A stretch of 64,000 bases of DNA from Cryptomeria japonica. Taxonomy: Eukaryota; Streptophyta; Pinopsida; Cupressales; Cupressaceae. Position numbers and translations under genes: made by a program. Shown here piece by piece: positions 33,959-46,445 of this stretch. The first letter of the stretch is position 1; each line of letters opens with the position of its first letter. The notes below the pieces were generated by a model. That model was not told the origin of the DNA and ran no database searches. It saw only the letters and a program-made list of their open reading frames with translations. Location: NCBI RefSeq assembly GCF_030272615.1, contig NC_081408.1, positions 401,043,889 through 401,107,888 of the forward strand. The letters are read 5' to 3'.

Positions 33959-35557
33959 CACGTCCGAAGACACCTAAGAATTATATTTAGAAAATTACTC
34001 CCAAGCATATTTATAAAGATCGTCAAAGAAGCTTAAAATATATCTAGCTCTATTGAAAGAAGGATGTAGGAATTTATAAGTTGTACTTTGAATCTATTTA
34101 TCTCTTGATTTCTTGCCTCTGCAAAAATTATCTTAAGGATTCTTTCCAAGGATATATCCCTATAAAATAGTACATGAAAAGTAAATAGAAGGAAAACTTA
34201 TAATTATGCCTTATTAGTTGAGCTATTGCAAGTAGAGATAGTTAATGTGGGAAAACCACACATGCCATAACTTACCTAATTATAATGAGTAAGAAGAAGA
34301 TTCAATGGAGGATCAAAAATAAAGTGAGAAAAGAGATATAATTAAGATCAATTATTCTCTCCTCATTATAATTGTATACTAATTATGCACCTCATTAATA
34401 ATCATAGAATCAAGAGTATACTTAACCCACTTTCCTTAACCAATGTGAGTGATTTAATAAACTGATAGGAAATTAGTTGATAATGAGAGCACAAAAAGAA
34501 CATTCTAAAATTTCTCATTATCCATGTCAACATGTCCTCTCCCACAAACCTCAATAAGAGTGTCATCACCCATCAAAATAGTTGGCATATTGTAAGTATC
34601 CAAAGATGTTAAGTCATCATAATATGATTCCATGTGGTGGAAAGACTCAAATCAAGTCCTCATGTGGATGATGGAGATGAAACTACAAGTGTATTGCCCT
34701 TATATTTCCCCTCACTATTATATTTTCTCTTAGAAGTCCCATCATGAGAAGAAATATATTTGATTAACTCGAGAACACTAATTTTATAACAGGCACATTT
34801 GACCTTCTATTTTAAAGGCTTTTCACCTTTAGAAGCTAAGGTCTCTATAGCTTCTTTGAAAGCAAAAGGTTTTAAATCCTTTTTCTCCCTTTAATATTTA
34901 TTGTTTAGTGTCTCATTATTAGTGTCTAATCCTTTCTATTATTTTGTGTATTGGTTGGTAACTCAATCATGTGACTTGGAGGATTTTAGAGTACTCATTT
35001 TGATGATCTTATCTTACTCCTTGGTGATAGCTATGACAAAGTCTCTAGAGATGACAAGATGAACAAAGTTCCTAAAGTGTACTTTGTGGCATAGAAGTTA
35101 GAAGTAAAGACTAAATGATATAAACCAAATTTGGAGAGAATCTAAGCATCAAATAGGTATCTTATTTTTCAAATCTATATTTTTCCAATCCAAACTCAAT
35201 GATTTCAACTTAGTGAAGAAGTATTGAATACTGTCAAAACTATTGGGACTTAGGTTGAAGATTTAATTATCCAACTAGTGACCTCTCATGACATCCTAAA
35301 CCCCAAGAAAGCTATCCAACTTAGTAAAAAACTAATCAAGTGAATCTAAGGACTCAACCTAAAAGAGGTCAAGAGATACACCAAGGCCTCATCACATTTG
35401 CTAAACCATGTTAATTTTTTTCACATGCCTATTGTAGGCTCTACCTATATACCCATAATTATTTTGAATAACCTTTTACTTCTTAACATGATAATCATTT
35501 TATAAAAAAATAAAAAATAATCATTTGTTACTTTAGGACCAAGTCATCTTTTATTAT

Positions 35558-35678
35558 AGGCTTTGATGGTGTTCTTGTTACAACTCGCCTCTTGTATTGT
35601 TACTTTTTATAAGATGAACAAAGTTTCTAAAAAATAAGAAAAAAGAGGTGAGTTGTATAAAGAACACCATCAAAGCCT
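35558..35678. repeat. 36-bp inverted repeat with 49-nt loop
   Basis: Arms 35558-35593 and 35643-35678 are reverse complements with about three mismatches over 36 bp. The outer flanks share a direct AGGACCAAGTC (about 35535 and 35683). It lies in the gag region of the copia relic. It could be a small fold-back insertion or an inverted duplication. Confidence 0.8.
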
Positions 35679-36067
35679 AAGTAGGACCAAGTCCAAAAAA
35701 AAGATGAGAAATTTTGTATGGGACTAAGCCCAAACATTAAAAAATAATAAATCCACTAAGAAATAAAAGAAACTCCATAAATATGGGATCATGGTCATCT
35801 AGTTTACCCCATGCATCGGTGGTGATGGATCCATCATTTATCAATTCCCAACCAACAAGAGAACCTTCTTCTTCTTAGTCTTGTTTAGTAAAAGTAGAAG
35901 AAATATCCAAGTTTAAGTGATGAAATATGCTATAATCCAACTAATCATAAGTATCATTCCCATGAGAAGAGGCATAAGATGGCTTAGAGGGCTAGATAAA
36001 ATCATGAGTAATAGGTCCCTAGATCTTTTGGGCTAAGATCCATCAGACTAGGAGCCATGATACCTTT

Positions 36068-37345
36068 TGGTAGGATGGCTACATACACGTTTATGCCCAC
36101 ATGGTGGGGAGTGACTTGGTTGGGAAGTAGAAGGAATCAATATTTATAAATGATATGTGAGGCATAATTCCAATGATCCAAGATCACTTACAAATGAGAA
36201 GCTTTGAGTGCAAATTTGATTACTTACACCTAAAGCTATATACACACATCAGAACAAATCATAGCTTTAATAAACAATGAGAAATAAAAATTAGTAGTAT
36301 ATCTCATAAAGAAAATTACCTTTCTAAATCTTAAAGAGAATCTCCACCTTAAAAGCATGTCAAATCTAGGTGAATGGGAGACAAATCCAATTTGCTAGGA
36401 TTTATTTCGAAAAAAATTATATTTGATTATAACTTCTTCACAAACAATAAAATAGATTTGAAGTCATGCGAGAGTGTACATTTTTTCATTTCTTCAATGT
36501 TCAATTTGTAACATGACAAAGAAATATGAGAGTGTTTGCATGTTATAAATAAATGTAATGATATTTATAAAACAAAAAAGAAAACCTAGATCCTCATTCA
36601 ATTATTAATTAGTGCAACAATACTTTTAGATACAAACATATAAATAAAATATTAGAGTAAATAGAAGATTGTGAATTTATGTCCCACCATGGTCACTAGA
36701 ATGTGAGAAAATATTTTAGAATTAGGAATAGAATCAAATTATCAAATTTCTATTCCAAAACACATGTAAACCTCATGGTCGAGTGAAAATGGAATTTATA
36801 ATGAAAATTCAAACAATAAACAAAACAAAAAGTTACTAAATGAACTCCATTGAGGAGATGCATGTGCTGGGATGGATTTGGTTACTCAAAATCCTATAAC
36901 ATATACTTGTGAGAGACGATTGGTTCAATTCAATACAATGATGTACCAATTTATAATATTCTAGCAAAGAGGACAAATGGTCAAAATTTATGGATGAGAT
37001 ATATGACAAAGATTCAATGAGGTCAATTTCATGGGATCAGGGATGAAATAAAATGTTTATATTTAATTTGTTTAAGATGAATGACTAATATCACATTTAC
37101 TAAAAATAGTAATTTGATGCAACCAAATATTAAAAATTGGAAGGGAAATCCATTCATTTTGGGATGATGGGGAATATGTAAATTAAATAATAGATATTCT
37201 TTAAATTAATTATCTAAGTGAGGTGGAAATTGAGTTATTTACATAGTAAAATCATTTAAGCATATGTGATATTAGGTTGGACTAATTAAATAATATTTAT
37301 TTAATTAGTTGTGATAAAACATTAATATGTGATGATGTTAGGCAG
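36068..37345. other. AT-rich non-coding sequence, possibly the copia 5' LTR
   Basis: No coding region. It begins TGGTAGG just beyond the primer-binding-like site of the copia relic and so may include its LTR, but neither a second copy nor the far end was found. Confidence 0.35.
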
Positions 37346-38404
37346 TGTAAAGTGGTGGAAATTAGGAATTAGGGTTTAAGACAATAAAACCACTAAGTAG
37401 CTCAATTAACCCACATACATTGAAAGAGGATTGAACCCAATAGATCTAGGCTCAATCCTTGTGAGGAAAGATTGAAATTTTGATTGGATTCAACTGGTTG
37501 GTTGTGATTAGCCTCTTTCTTAATTGAATTGTGATGCAATTTATGAAATTAGGGTAAAATGAGAGATTATTGAAGTGATCTAACATAAATAGTAAGCTAA
37601 AAATGTCCCATGGAGCCACCAACCTAGATTTGAGAAAAATGAGATGTTTAAAATTTGTCCTCCGAAGTTCGGCCTGATTTTTTCAGGACCAAGTAGCACA
37701 AATCCGCTCTGGTCCTCCAAATTTTCTGTCGTCAAAAGCTAACTTGTTTGTCACTATTGACTCTGCCAAATTTCCCAGTTATAGCTTCTCACTTGTTTCC
37801 AGCACACAGAAAGAAAGGGAAAGATGTTGGGAATAGGGGTTTACCTTAGGTCAAACCCTAGTTTTGGAATTAACCATGAATTGAAATAATGCAAATATTA
37901 AAATAAATATTAAGGAGATATACCTCAGATCTGTAATTGTTGATTATGATGCAATGCTCCTTGAAAGTAATCACAAATGTTGAATGTAATAGATAGATGA
38001 TGGATGTCAAAATAAATTGATAAAATGTCTTTATCTAGGGGGTTCCCTAGGTAATTTACCGATTAGGCCGACCTTCAATGATCATGTGTAGCCCCCAAGA
38101 TCAAATGTTGACAGGGAAATATAACACTTATCCCATTTTAAATTGGGGCCCCTTTGAGAGGGACTAGGGCATTTTGGGGCACCCTAGTCCAAACTAGGGC
38201 ATTATATGCCCTAATCCTTTTGTAAAGAGGACCAAAACAAGCAACCAGGGGGGTGGACATCTCACAGTGGGACCCACCAAAGGGTGTACATGACATCAAA
38301 GTTGGATAATCAGGCCTGAACAAAACCTAGAGAGGGGATGAGGATAGGACACGCTAAAGTGGGAGCACAAAAGGAGGTGTAAATTGGACCCATGACAATT
38401 TACA
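37346..38404 (-). repeat. 3' LTR of the outer element (fossil)
   Basis: 1059 bp, TGTAAAGTGG to AATTTACA in plus orientation. It carries the intact, uninterrupted version of the site (around 38215-38225) that is occupied by a solo LTR in the partner LTR. It lacks about 125 bp present in the partner (50390-50520). Its own boundary is supported by the polypurine tract next to it. Confidence 0.8.
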
Positions 38405-40896
38405 ATGTTATATTTATCCCCCACTTTAATGGGAGTATGAGCATATGCAAATACTTGCGGTAAAGTAGAATGATGAGAGAGAGAGGAGCGATTAGGAGCA
38501 AGATCACAAGGAGATAGGACATCACTAATTTTGAGGAACCAAGCCCCCAATCTTAGGATCTTAACTCACCAAATCTTATGCAAGGACACACAAAACAAGA
38601 CAAAGACAAAAAGGCAAACAAAGACAAAAGACAAGAGACACACTACACAAAAGCTAAAAACCAAAACAAGACCTCAAGTCAACTAGCTGAAGAGACCTCG
38701 ATAATCGAAATATCTCAACAACTAATATCATTCTTGAAATACCATCACAAGGACACAAGAGATCACATAAAAAGAGAAAGATCATGCATCAAACCATGAA
38801 CCACAAATAGCAAAGCTATGAGCTCATGGAGAGACGAAAGGGGAGAACATGGATGTCACGGGCTAGCTGTGTTTTTCTAGGTGATCGATGAGAGGAAGAG
38901 AAAGAGAGGACATGGATACCACATGCTAGCTGTGTTTTGTTAGGTGATCCATGTTGGGGAGGAGAGTCGGAATAGTCTAGTTGTGTTTTACTAGTTCCAC
39001 TCATCATGTTGTATATGCAACTGTCTGATTTTAGGAGTTAAGTACCTCATATAAGACTTTGTTTTTTTTGGTTTCGAGCATGCGACAACTTGTATAAGAC
39101 ATGAAATACAAAAGAAAATATGTGTTTGGTTTCTAGCATGAAGCATATTGTGTAAGACTTTGTTTTATCTTGTTTCGAGAATGAACCGTGTAAGACAAAT
39201 ATATGTCTGGTTTTAGGAACATCTCTTGTAAGACTTTCTTTTGTCTGGTTTTGAGAATGTGTAACCCTGCATAAGACATACATAAATGTTGCATCTAGTT
39301 TCAGGCATGGAGCATCACGTGTAAGAATTTATTTTGTCTGGTTTTGAGAATGAACACCTCATTTAAGACATGCAAAAATATAGTACAAAGAGGGCAATAT
39401 GCAATGCCCCCTTAAGATGTCAACATAGCCCTATGTTGATGTCTTAAGGAAGCTAGAAACAAGGATAAACACCTTCAACACTAAGGAGATATCCTTGTAG
39501 GAAAAATTGTTCATAAATCCAAGCTAAAGAGGCAATACTCTTACAAGCAAGGACAAGACAATTGAAAAAGAGATATCTTGCAACAAGTGTAAAGGGAATC
39601 GTTCAAGGAGAAGAGATATTTTCTCAAAATACATCTACCTCCAAGAGGATTTTCTTGAACAACAATAACATCATAGGCAAAAAGAGGGGAAGGAGAACAA
39701 GAATACATACCTTCCCCTATTGCTAGGTGAAAGGGATTCTTGATGAAGGATGACACAATTTTGACCCTAAGTGAAGGGTTTGTTTATGGTAGATATACAT
39801 TTCCAAGTGTAGAAGAGATTGTAGACAAGGATACACACCTCTTGCATGAGAGAGAATCCTTGAGAAAATAAACAACTTCACACAAGGAATGATATCACAT
39901 CATAAGAAAAAACCACTCAACAAAGGAAAAGTGGTTCCTTAGAAAGGGTAGGAGAGATCAATGCCGCCCATGCATAAGGAAAATGAGAAGGATATCACAA
40001 CCTCAAAGGAGAGTTTTATCCATAAGAGATGTATTATTTCAAGAAAGAAATAGGTCCTAACAAGGAACACACATGTACTTGCATGAAGGATAACTCCATG
40101 CAAGAAAGGACATCATGTTATGAAAAAATGCAGCACAAAAGAAGAGGTAATATTTAAAGAGAAAGAGAGAATTGGATATGTATATTGTCCTTGCCCCCCA
40201 AGCGAGGAATAAAGGAAGAAAAATGTGTTGCTGCCCCAAGATGTTTGTTATTGAAATAGCATCACCACTCATGAAAATGAGCCACCGGTGAAGTTAACTA
40301 CTAGTGTCATAGGGTGAGGAGAAACATGAAGGGTGAAAGGAGTGTTAAGGCACTACCTCTTCACTAAGAAAAAGTGCAAGATTGGCTGTAAGAGATATGC
40401 AAGCTCTATCATATTGGTCTTGAACAAATGTTTTAAATGCTTTACAATTTCTAAGAGAATGAGAATAACTACAATGAAAAAGACAATTCTCATCACCTTC
40501 TTTATGCTTATAATTTTAATAAGTCTAATGAAGGGAAGCACAACATTCCTATCATAATTCAATATCCAAAAGATTCTAGTAGCTAATTTCTCTTGATCAT
40601 CAATACGAGTAGGTCTTTTCTCTTGAGATGTAGGATAAGGATCGCTAGAAGTAGGAGGATTGTCTTCTTTTCTTTTGATAGTTCCATTACCACCGAGGCA
40701 TTGTATTTCCTTTTGAAAATCCGGATGATCATTGGCATTATGATTATCAGTTTGATGATATGAGAAAAAAGGATTATTTGAGGAAGAAGGTGGGAAGAAG
40801 CACCTTTATATGAAAAATAAGTTCTATGTCTTGCAAGATACTCCTTTTAAAGTTTTGAATTCTAAGGAGATCATCCATAGGTGAATGATGAGGATG
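38405..40896. other. 3' internal region of the outer element, repeats and no recognised gene
   Basis: Contains two tandem-repeat blocks (38815-39000 and 39030-39380) and, from 39400 to 40560, purine-rich sequence with short minus-strand open frames (39541-39756, 40057-40272, 40353-40562) that match no family known to me. It may be the decayed 3' half of the element's coding region. Confidence 0.4.
38815..39380 (-). repeat. two adjacent degenerate tandem arrays
   Basis: The first block (38815-39000) has three units of about 70 bp sharing CTAGCTGTGTTTT followed by AGGTGATC. The second (39030-39380) has about six units of 50-65 bp sharing GTAAGACTTTGTTTTGTCTG, GTTTCGAGAATGA and ATAAGACA. Minus-strand short frames in these blocks show peptide repeats as a consequence. 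Confidence 0.75.
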
Positions 40897-41394
40897 TCAT
40901 AGGCCTTCGGTACTAGCTTGGGAAGGAGGGTATATACGGACTTTAATTCCTTGTTCATATTTTCCAAGTCCTTGACCTCTATAACCTTCTTTTGATATTA
41001 TGTTATAACCACTCCTACAAGAGCTTTTTAATTGTGCAAAAGAAGGACCATTCTCATGAATCTCTTTAAAATTTGTAGTGTAAGGGCACATGGAAGGATT
41101 AAAGGGAGAATTAGATGAAGAAGGAATATCCTTTGTAAGGAATTTCTTCTTTCTATCATCATTATTTATATCCTCTTTGATAGATTGGGAGGGAAGGTCC
41201 TTATCATCTAAGGCTTAATATTTTCTTAATGTTATATGAGGATATAGGTCATGGATAAAATGCATAACATCATCTTCCCTACAAATATGTTGATGACTAA
41301 GATAAGCTCTAGGAGAATAAAGAGGATCTAAAGGGATTGATAAGCTAACATGTTGATCTTGCACCCCTTGCACTAGGGTATACCTATGAGAATA
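40897..41394 (-). pseudogene. outer-element coding region with G-patch-like motif (fossil)
   Basis: The minus-strand open segments 41215-41484 (beyond 41394 already chromovirus LTR) and 40897-41091 belong to the outer element's protein. The second has GYNIISKEGYRGQGLGKYEQGI-type spacing (about 40945-41010), whose GYRGQGLGKYEQGI part fits the G-patch consensus, a nucleic-acid-binding motif also known from some retroelement proteins. The first holds VSLSIPLDPLYSPRAYLSHQ. The chromovirus insertion at 41394/49149 splits this region, its upstream part continuing at 49154. The copy is broken. Confidence 0.55.
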
Positions 41395-42900
41395 TGATGT
41401 AGAGGGTCTAAGAGGTTTCACAAAACAAGCAAGACTGAAGTTTGTAGCCCCAAACTCCAGACTAAACAATGGTTGTCTCACCAAAGTTTTCTACCCATGC
41501 AATGCTTCACAAGGCCTAATGAGACAACTTAGCATGAAAAACAAGAAAATATTGGGGCAGACATTTCAACATGTTTATAGAACTATGAGGACTCATAATA
41601 ACCAATATCACCCTTGAGACAGACGCTACCAAGTCATCCCACACCATTTGCCTTCTATGAGGTCTAAACTCTAGTAGTCCTGCTCAAAGACCTTTTTCAC
41701 CATATCTTTTGACTCACTGACAAAAAGAACAAAATGAAACCATTTACAGGTACCCTTTTGGGAGTTACAAAACATATGTCAAAATTAGAATGGGTTACTA
41801 TGGACCGAAGTGCTCAAAATCTAACTGTTGCAGTCCTTCAAGAGCCTTATTAGGTCTCCAACTACACTATAGCCACCTCTTAAAAACTCCACCAATCTAC
41901 ACAACCAACTTTGAAGGTAAGGGAATTTCAAATATAAAAGGATTTCATATGTTTTATGGTCTCCTTGGATGTTTTGGTACCAAAACCCTCAATGTCTTCT
42001 CAAACCCTGTCAAATTGGCTTAATACATGAAGATATTAAGCCCTCAATTGCTCAAAAATACTCCTAAACTCCTCCTCTGTAAAAATGGCTTAAAAAATAT
42101 CTAGATAACCCTCATACCTGCCATTCCACCAATTATTGAGTGAAGTCGTTAGTGTAATGATTGGATATGCATTATTCTTGAGAAAACTCTCCAAACCTAG
42201 GGTTTCAGACCAGTTTGGACAAATCCTTTTGTATAATGCACAAAACTCAATGGAATAAATCCAAACTAGTGCCAAATGAAAGGTAATACAGAGTAATTTC
42301 CAAAAAATACACCCTTGTATATTAATTCATCCAAATAAGGGAGTTATGAATCAAAGAGCAATATTTTTGCAGGAAATAGTAGAGAAAAGTTCATCAAATT
42401 GTCTTCAAACTTGAGTTTACTGTATAATATCATCAACCAATACCTCTCCAATACTTGAAGGGTATATATATACACCAAAACCAATGGATATAACCACTTT
42501 TTTAATTGTTTATCCTTGCAACCACCGCTTGGTGTGTTAAGTGACTTGACAACGTTGAAAAGTTGTCAAGCAATTTTGTCAAAATTGCTATAATGCACAA
42601 ATGACATAAATGACCCCTAAGAACCTTGAAAAAATGTTTAATAGGACACATAAACATCAAATACATGATAGGCACTCCCATATCACACTTTGGAAGGCAT
42701 TGACCCAAGATGACCAAGATAGTCCTATTTGAGTGTATGCAATCAATTGGCACTAAGGATGTGCAAAATGACTCCAAAAGACTTAAATTGTTTGAAAGTG
42801 GTCCTTGAGACCTTATTACATCCAACATGAACAATAAAACATGAAATTAATGAAAAACACACTTATTAGGCCCCTTGGACCCATAGGTGCCCCTGCACCA
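41395..42900 (-). repeat. 3' LTR of the chromovirus (fossil)
   Basis: 1506 bp; minus-strand sense TGGTGCAGGGG to ATCA. It aligns along its whole length with 47642-49148. Target-duplication copy GAATA lies at 41390-41394. Confidence 0.9.
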
Positions 42901-42922
42901 TGGTCCTGGGGAAAGAAAAATC

Positions 42923-44330
42923 TCAAGTCCCTCTTGAGATGAGGTCTTCAATAGAGACACCATGCTGCTTGATATTATTTTCAGTCATCCAGGTAGCAAA
43001 TTCTTCAAGGAGATCTTGCCACTTGATTAAGTATTCCTTGTATGTCTTCCTCCTAGTTTTCTTCACCTCCTTTGTGTCAAGGATACAATCAAGCTTCATT
43101 GGTTGGCTTGGAGGTAATTCCTTCACCCAATCATCATCCTTAGTTGTTGTTGTACCTGCATCAGAACCTACAACCAAAAAGCTCTTATATGGATATAAAT
43201 CAAACACATTAAAAATGGGAGATATAGCTACCCCGAGGGATAACTCAATCTCATAAGCATTGGGACCAAATTTGTGAACCACCCTACATGGTCCTATATT
43301 TTTCATCATCATCTTGGTGTATTTTCCCTTGGGAATCCTTTCCTTCTTCAGATGTGCCAACATCAAATCACCCACCTTGAATTGTAAATCTCTTATCTTC
43401 AAATCTGCCCTTTCCTTGTACTTTTCCACATTGTTTTGGAGGGTCTCTCTTACTTGCTGATGAATATCCCTGATTGCTACAACAAAATCTTCTCCTTGAG
43501 CACTCCTCCTATCAATCCCTTGCATATCTCTTAATTCATATACACCTCTAGGGTGCATCCCATAAACAACCTCAAATGGGCTCCTTCCAATGTTCCTATT
43601 CATGGAGTCATTATAAGAATATATTCTGCTTGAGGTAGAATTAGATCCCAAACCTATCCATGTTCTTAGGTAAGACACCTCAAGAGATTTCCCAAAGACC
43701 TATTAACAACTTCTATTTGGCCATCTGTTTGTGGATGGTAGGCTAAGCTAGAAGACAATTTTGTGCCAAGTTTCTTCCATAAGGTCCTCCAAAAGTGACC
43801 TATAAACTTAGAATCCCTGTTAGAGACATTATTCAATGGTAAACCATGAATCCTCACCACTTCTTTGAAGAACAAACCAGAAATGTGAGATGCATCATTA
43901 GTACATTTACATGGAAGAAAGTGTGCCATCTTACTAAACCGGTCAACAACCACAAAAACACTGCCAAAACCCCTTGGAGTTTTAGGGAGCCCCAACACAA
44001 AATCCATACCCACACTCTCCCAAGGCCTATTGGGAATTGGTAGGGGTCGTTAAAGTCATGCATTTGATGAAGTACCTTTGGCCTTTTGGCATATAGAACA
44101 CCCTTCAACATACCTTATCACATCAACCTACATTTTTGGCCAATAATAGAACATTTTAACTTGATCCAAAGTTTTTTCAAGCCCAAAATGACCTCCCAAA
44201 CTCCCACTATGTTTCTCTTTTACTTTATTGTCCCCCATTGATCATGTAGGTATGCATAACTAACTCCCCTTGAAGAGAAAACCATTATGAAGTAAAAAAT
44301 CAAAATACTCATTTTGGAAGGTATTTAAAG
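42923..44330 (-). pseudogene. chromovirus integrase with C-terminal chromodomain (fossil)
   Basis: The catalytic core lies at 43666-44013 with [22 protein letters not shown] and [10 protein letters not shown]. The C-terminal half (42923-43678) has NRNIGRSPFEVVYG, the GPCRVVHKFGPNAYEIELS block, and a chromodomain-type segment with YLIKWQDLLEEFATWM (about 42985-43095) before the stop. Chromodomains of this class are thought to steer integration to marked chromatin. The copy is broken. Confidence 0.88.
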
Positions 44331-44429
44331 ATTGATCACAAACCTCATAGATCTCTTTGAAATTTGCATCATCATGATACATGCCTTTGAGTGCATCTAC
44401 CCCCATGCTTTGAAGTTGTATTTCTTGCA

Positions 44430-46297
44430 CCATGAGTGCCCTCCTACTAAGAGCATCTGCCACTTTGTTGTCTTGTCCTTTCTTATGCTTTATGGTGAAA
44501 GTGTAGGCTTGGAGATACTCCACCCATTTCATATGCCTGTGATTTAACTTATCCTAGCCATTCAGAAAACTCAATGCATGATTGCCATCATAAACAACAA
44601 ATTATTTAGGCAATAAATAATGCCTCCATTTATTTAGAGCTTTCACCATAGCATAAAATTCCAAATCATATGAGGAATACTTCCTTTTTGCATCATTTAG
44701 TTTCTCTGAGAAGAATGCCACCGGTCTGCCCTCTTGACTTAGTACCGCCCCTATGGCCTAATTGATAGCATCACATTCAATAGTGAAAATATTATTAAAA
44801 TCATGGAGAACAGGTATTGGCTTTTGTGCCACCCTTTTCTTCAAATACTCAAAACCCTTATCAGCCTCATTAGTCCAAGAAAACTTACATTTACTCTCAC
44901 CTTTAATAGTATCTATCATAGGTGCACAAATCTGACTAAAATTATTTATGAACTTCCTATAGAAACTAGCAAGCCCATGAAAACTTATAATATCACCAAC
45001 TGACCTTGGGGTTGGCCAATTAAGAATGGCTTCTACCTTGGAGGGGTCCATTTTCAAACTTCCCTTGGAAATGATAAAACCAAGGTACACTAGCTCTTCC
45101 TTCATGAAATCACATTTCTCCAAATTGATCATGAGTTTCTCCTCATATAACCTCCTGAGAACCATGTCCAAATGCTGCAAATTCTCTTCTTTGACCTGCT
45201 AAACACAAGTATGTCATCAAGATAAATAGCAACAAACTTACCAATAAAGGGCTTCGACACCTCATTCAGACGCATAAATGTGCTAGGAGCATTTGACAAC
45301 CCAAAGGGCATCAACATCCATTCATATAGGCCTTCATTAGTCTTAAAAGAAGTCTTCCAGGCACCCCCCTCTCTAATCCTTATTTGATGATAACCACTCT
45401 TGAGATCAATTTGAAAAGCAGCATGCTCCCCCACAAACAGTCCATTAGGTCTTCAATCTGTGGCATTGGGAATCTATACCTAATTGTGATCCTATTAATG
45501 GCTATTGAATCTATACAAAGTATCCATTTACCATCCTTCTTAGGTGCTAGGATAGTGGGTACTACACATGGGCTCAAACTCTTCCTCACCAAACCCTTAT
45601 CTAGCAACTCTTGCACTTACCTTGCAATTTATTCATTCTGAGAGGGTGTCATCTTATAGGCAGCCTTGTTAGGTAGTGTGGCACCAAGAATAAGGTCTAT
45701 GTGATGGCTTATATCTATGATTGGAGGAAGGGTGCTAGGCATTTCTTCAACTACTATGCCTTGGTATTTCTCTAGCAAATGTAACACTTCTTTAGGAGTG
45801 TCTTCCCCCTTACTTGTTAGCAGCAAATGTAACACTTCTTTAGGAGTGTCTTCCCCCTTACTTGTTAGCAGACCCGATCCACCTTTTGGCTTCAAAATCA
45901 AAGAAAACCCTTGTCCACTCTCTTCTTTTAAGGTTCTTAAAAAATCCTTCTCACCTACCACCATGACACTAGAGCCAACTTGCCTATCCACACTCTCATC
46001 CGATAAAGGGTTCAAGGTAAAAGACTCAGCATTCTTGGTTATGGTGTAAGTATTTTTTTGCCCATCATGTTGAGCATTAAGGTCACACTGCCATGGACAT
46101 CTTAGGAGTAAATGACAAGCATCCATAGGAATCACATCACATAGGACTCCATCACTATAACCCCCAATTTGGAATTCTACCCAAGATTGCTCATTCACAA
46201 GCACTTGTTGGCCCTTACTCAACCAAGATACCTTATAAGGGGTAAGATGAGAGATTCTCTTCAGCCCTAATTTCTCAACCATTTCTACTGACACCAA
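44430..46297 (-). pseudogene. chromovirus protease, reverse transcriptase and RNase H (fossil)
   Basis: 45629-46297 carries the protease C-terminal half with VIPMDACHLLL and the linker to reverse transcriptase. 45129-45616 contains the RT core with the catalytic box [11 protein letters not shown] (about 45205-45240) and [10 protein letters not shown]. 44758-45180 contains the thumb/connection with YLGFIISKGSL. RNase H follows to 44430, ending in [18 protein letters not shown] perfect 48-bp tandem duplication lies in the linker (45774-45869). Confidence 0.88.
45774..45869 (-). repeat. perfect 48-bp tandem duplication inside chromovirus pol
   Basis: Two identical 48-bp units, 45774-45821 and 45822-45869, coding a 16-residue repeat with SKGEDTPKEVLHLL. 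The units are identical although the element's LTRs differ by about 9 percent. Confidence 0.95.
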
Positions 46298-46445
46298 ATT
46301 ATCCGTGGACCCTAAATCAACTATAACTTTACATACCTTCCCACCAGATTTGCAAGAAATTCTGAAAAATTGACTTCCTTTGTGGTGGCTCCTTGGTACT
46401 TAGCACCTTCAAAAGTGTTCTCCTCATCATTAGAATCTCTCCATA

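Larger units (their letters stand above)
32014..33986 (-). mobile_element. tRNA-derived SINE with giant microsatellite tail and 15-bp target duplication
   Basis: The sequence ACCTAAGAATTATAT occurs at 32014-32028 and again at 33972-33986. Between them, read on the minus strand, is a roughly 270-bp body (33701-33971) followed by a 1.67-kb simple-repeat tail. The body starts GTCTTCGGACG and has a tRNA-like pol III promoter: A box TAGTGTCGTGG (33948-33958) within CGTGGTTAAAACACTT, and B box GGTTCAAATC (33906-33915), about 40 bp apart. Host sequence on both sides is copia integrase region, so the insertion is younger than that copia copy. SINEs of this kind are transcribed by RNA polymerase III and moved by LINE enzymes; a 15-bp duplication and a 3' simple repeat fit that. 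Confidence 0.8.
29900..36067 (-). mobile_element. Ty1/copia element, gag to RNase H, interrupted by a SINE (fossil)
   Basis: A heavily decayed minus-strand copia element. In element order: a primer-binding-like GGTATCATGGCTCC near 36050-36063, a gag region (about 34750-36000), a protease/pre-integrase region near 34400-34700 (with MPTILMGDDT, the block after the protease site), integrase to about 31500, reverse transcriptase (30500-31100; LPKGRKLI at about 31040-31065 and FYVDNLLIT near 30610-30640), and RNase H to about 29900. The SINE 32029-33971 interrupts the integrase region. Only short frames are open, so breaks are numerous and the copy is probably very old. LTRs were not identified with confidence. 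Confidence 0.7.

Noticed and set aside
33890-33971. Possible tRNA gene on the minus strand
   Set aside because: A and B boxes are present, but the sequence does not close into a full acceptor stem and continues into a 270-bp body flanked by a target duplication; a SINE head explains it better.
45717-46049. Plus-strand 110-codon frame
   Set aside because: Opposite strand of chromovirus pol; the visible peptide repeat is the 48-bp duplication read backwards.
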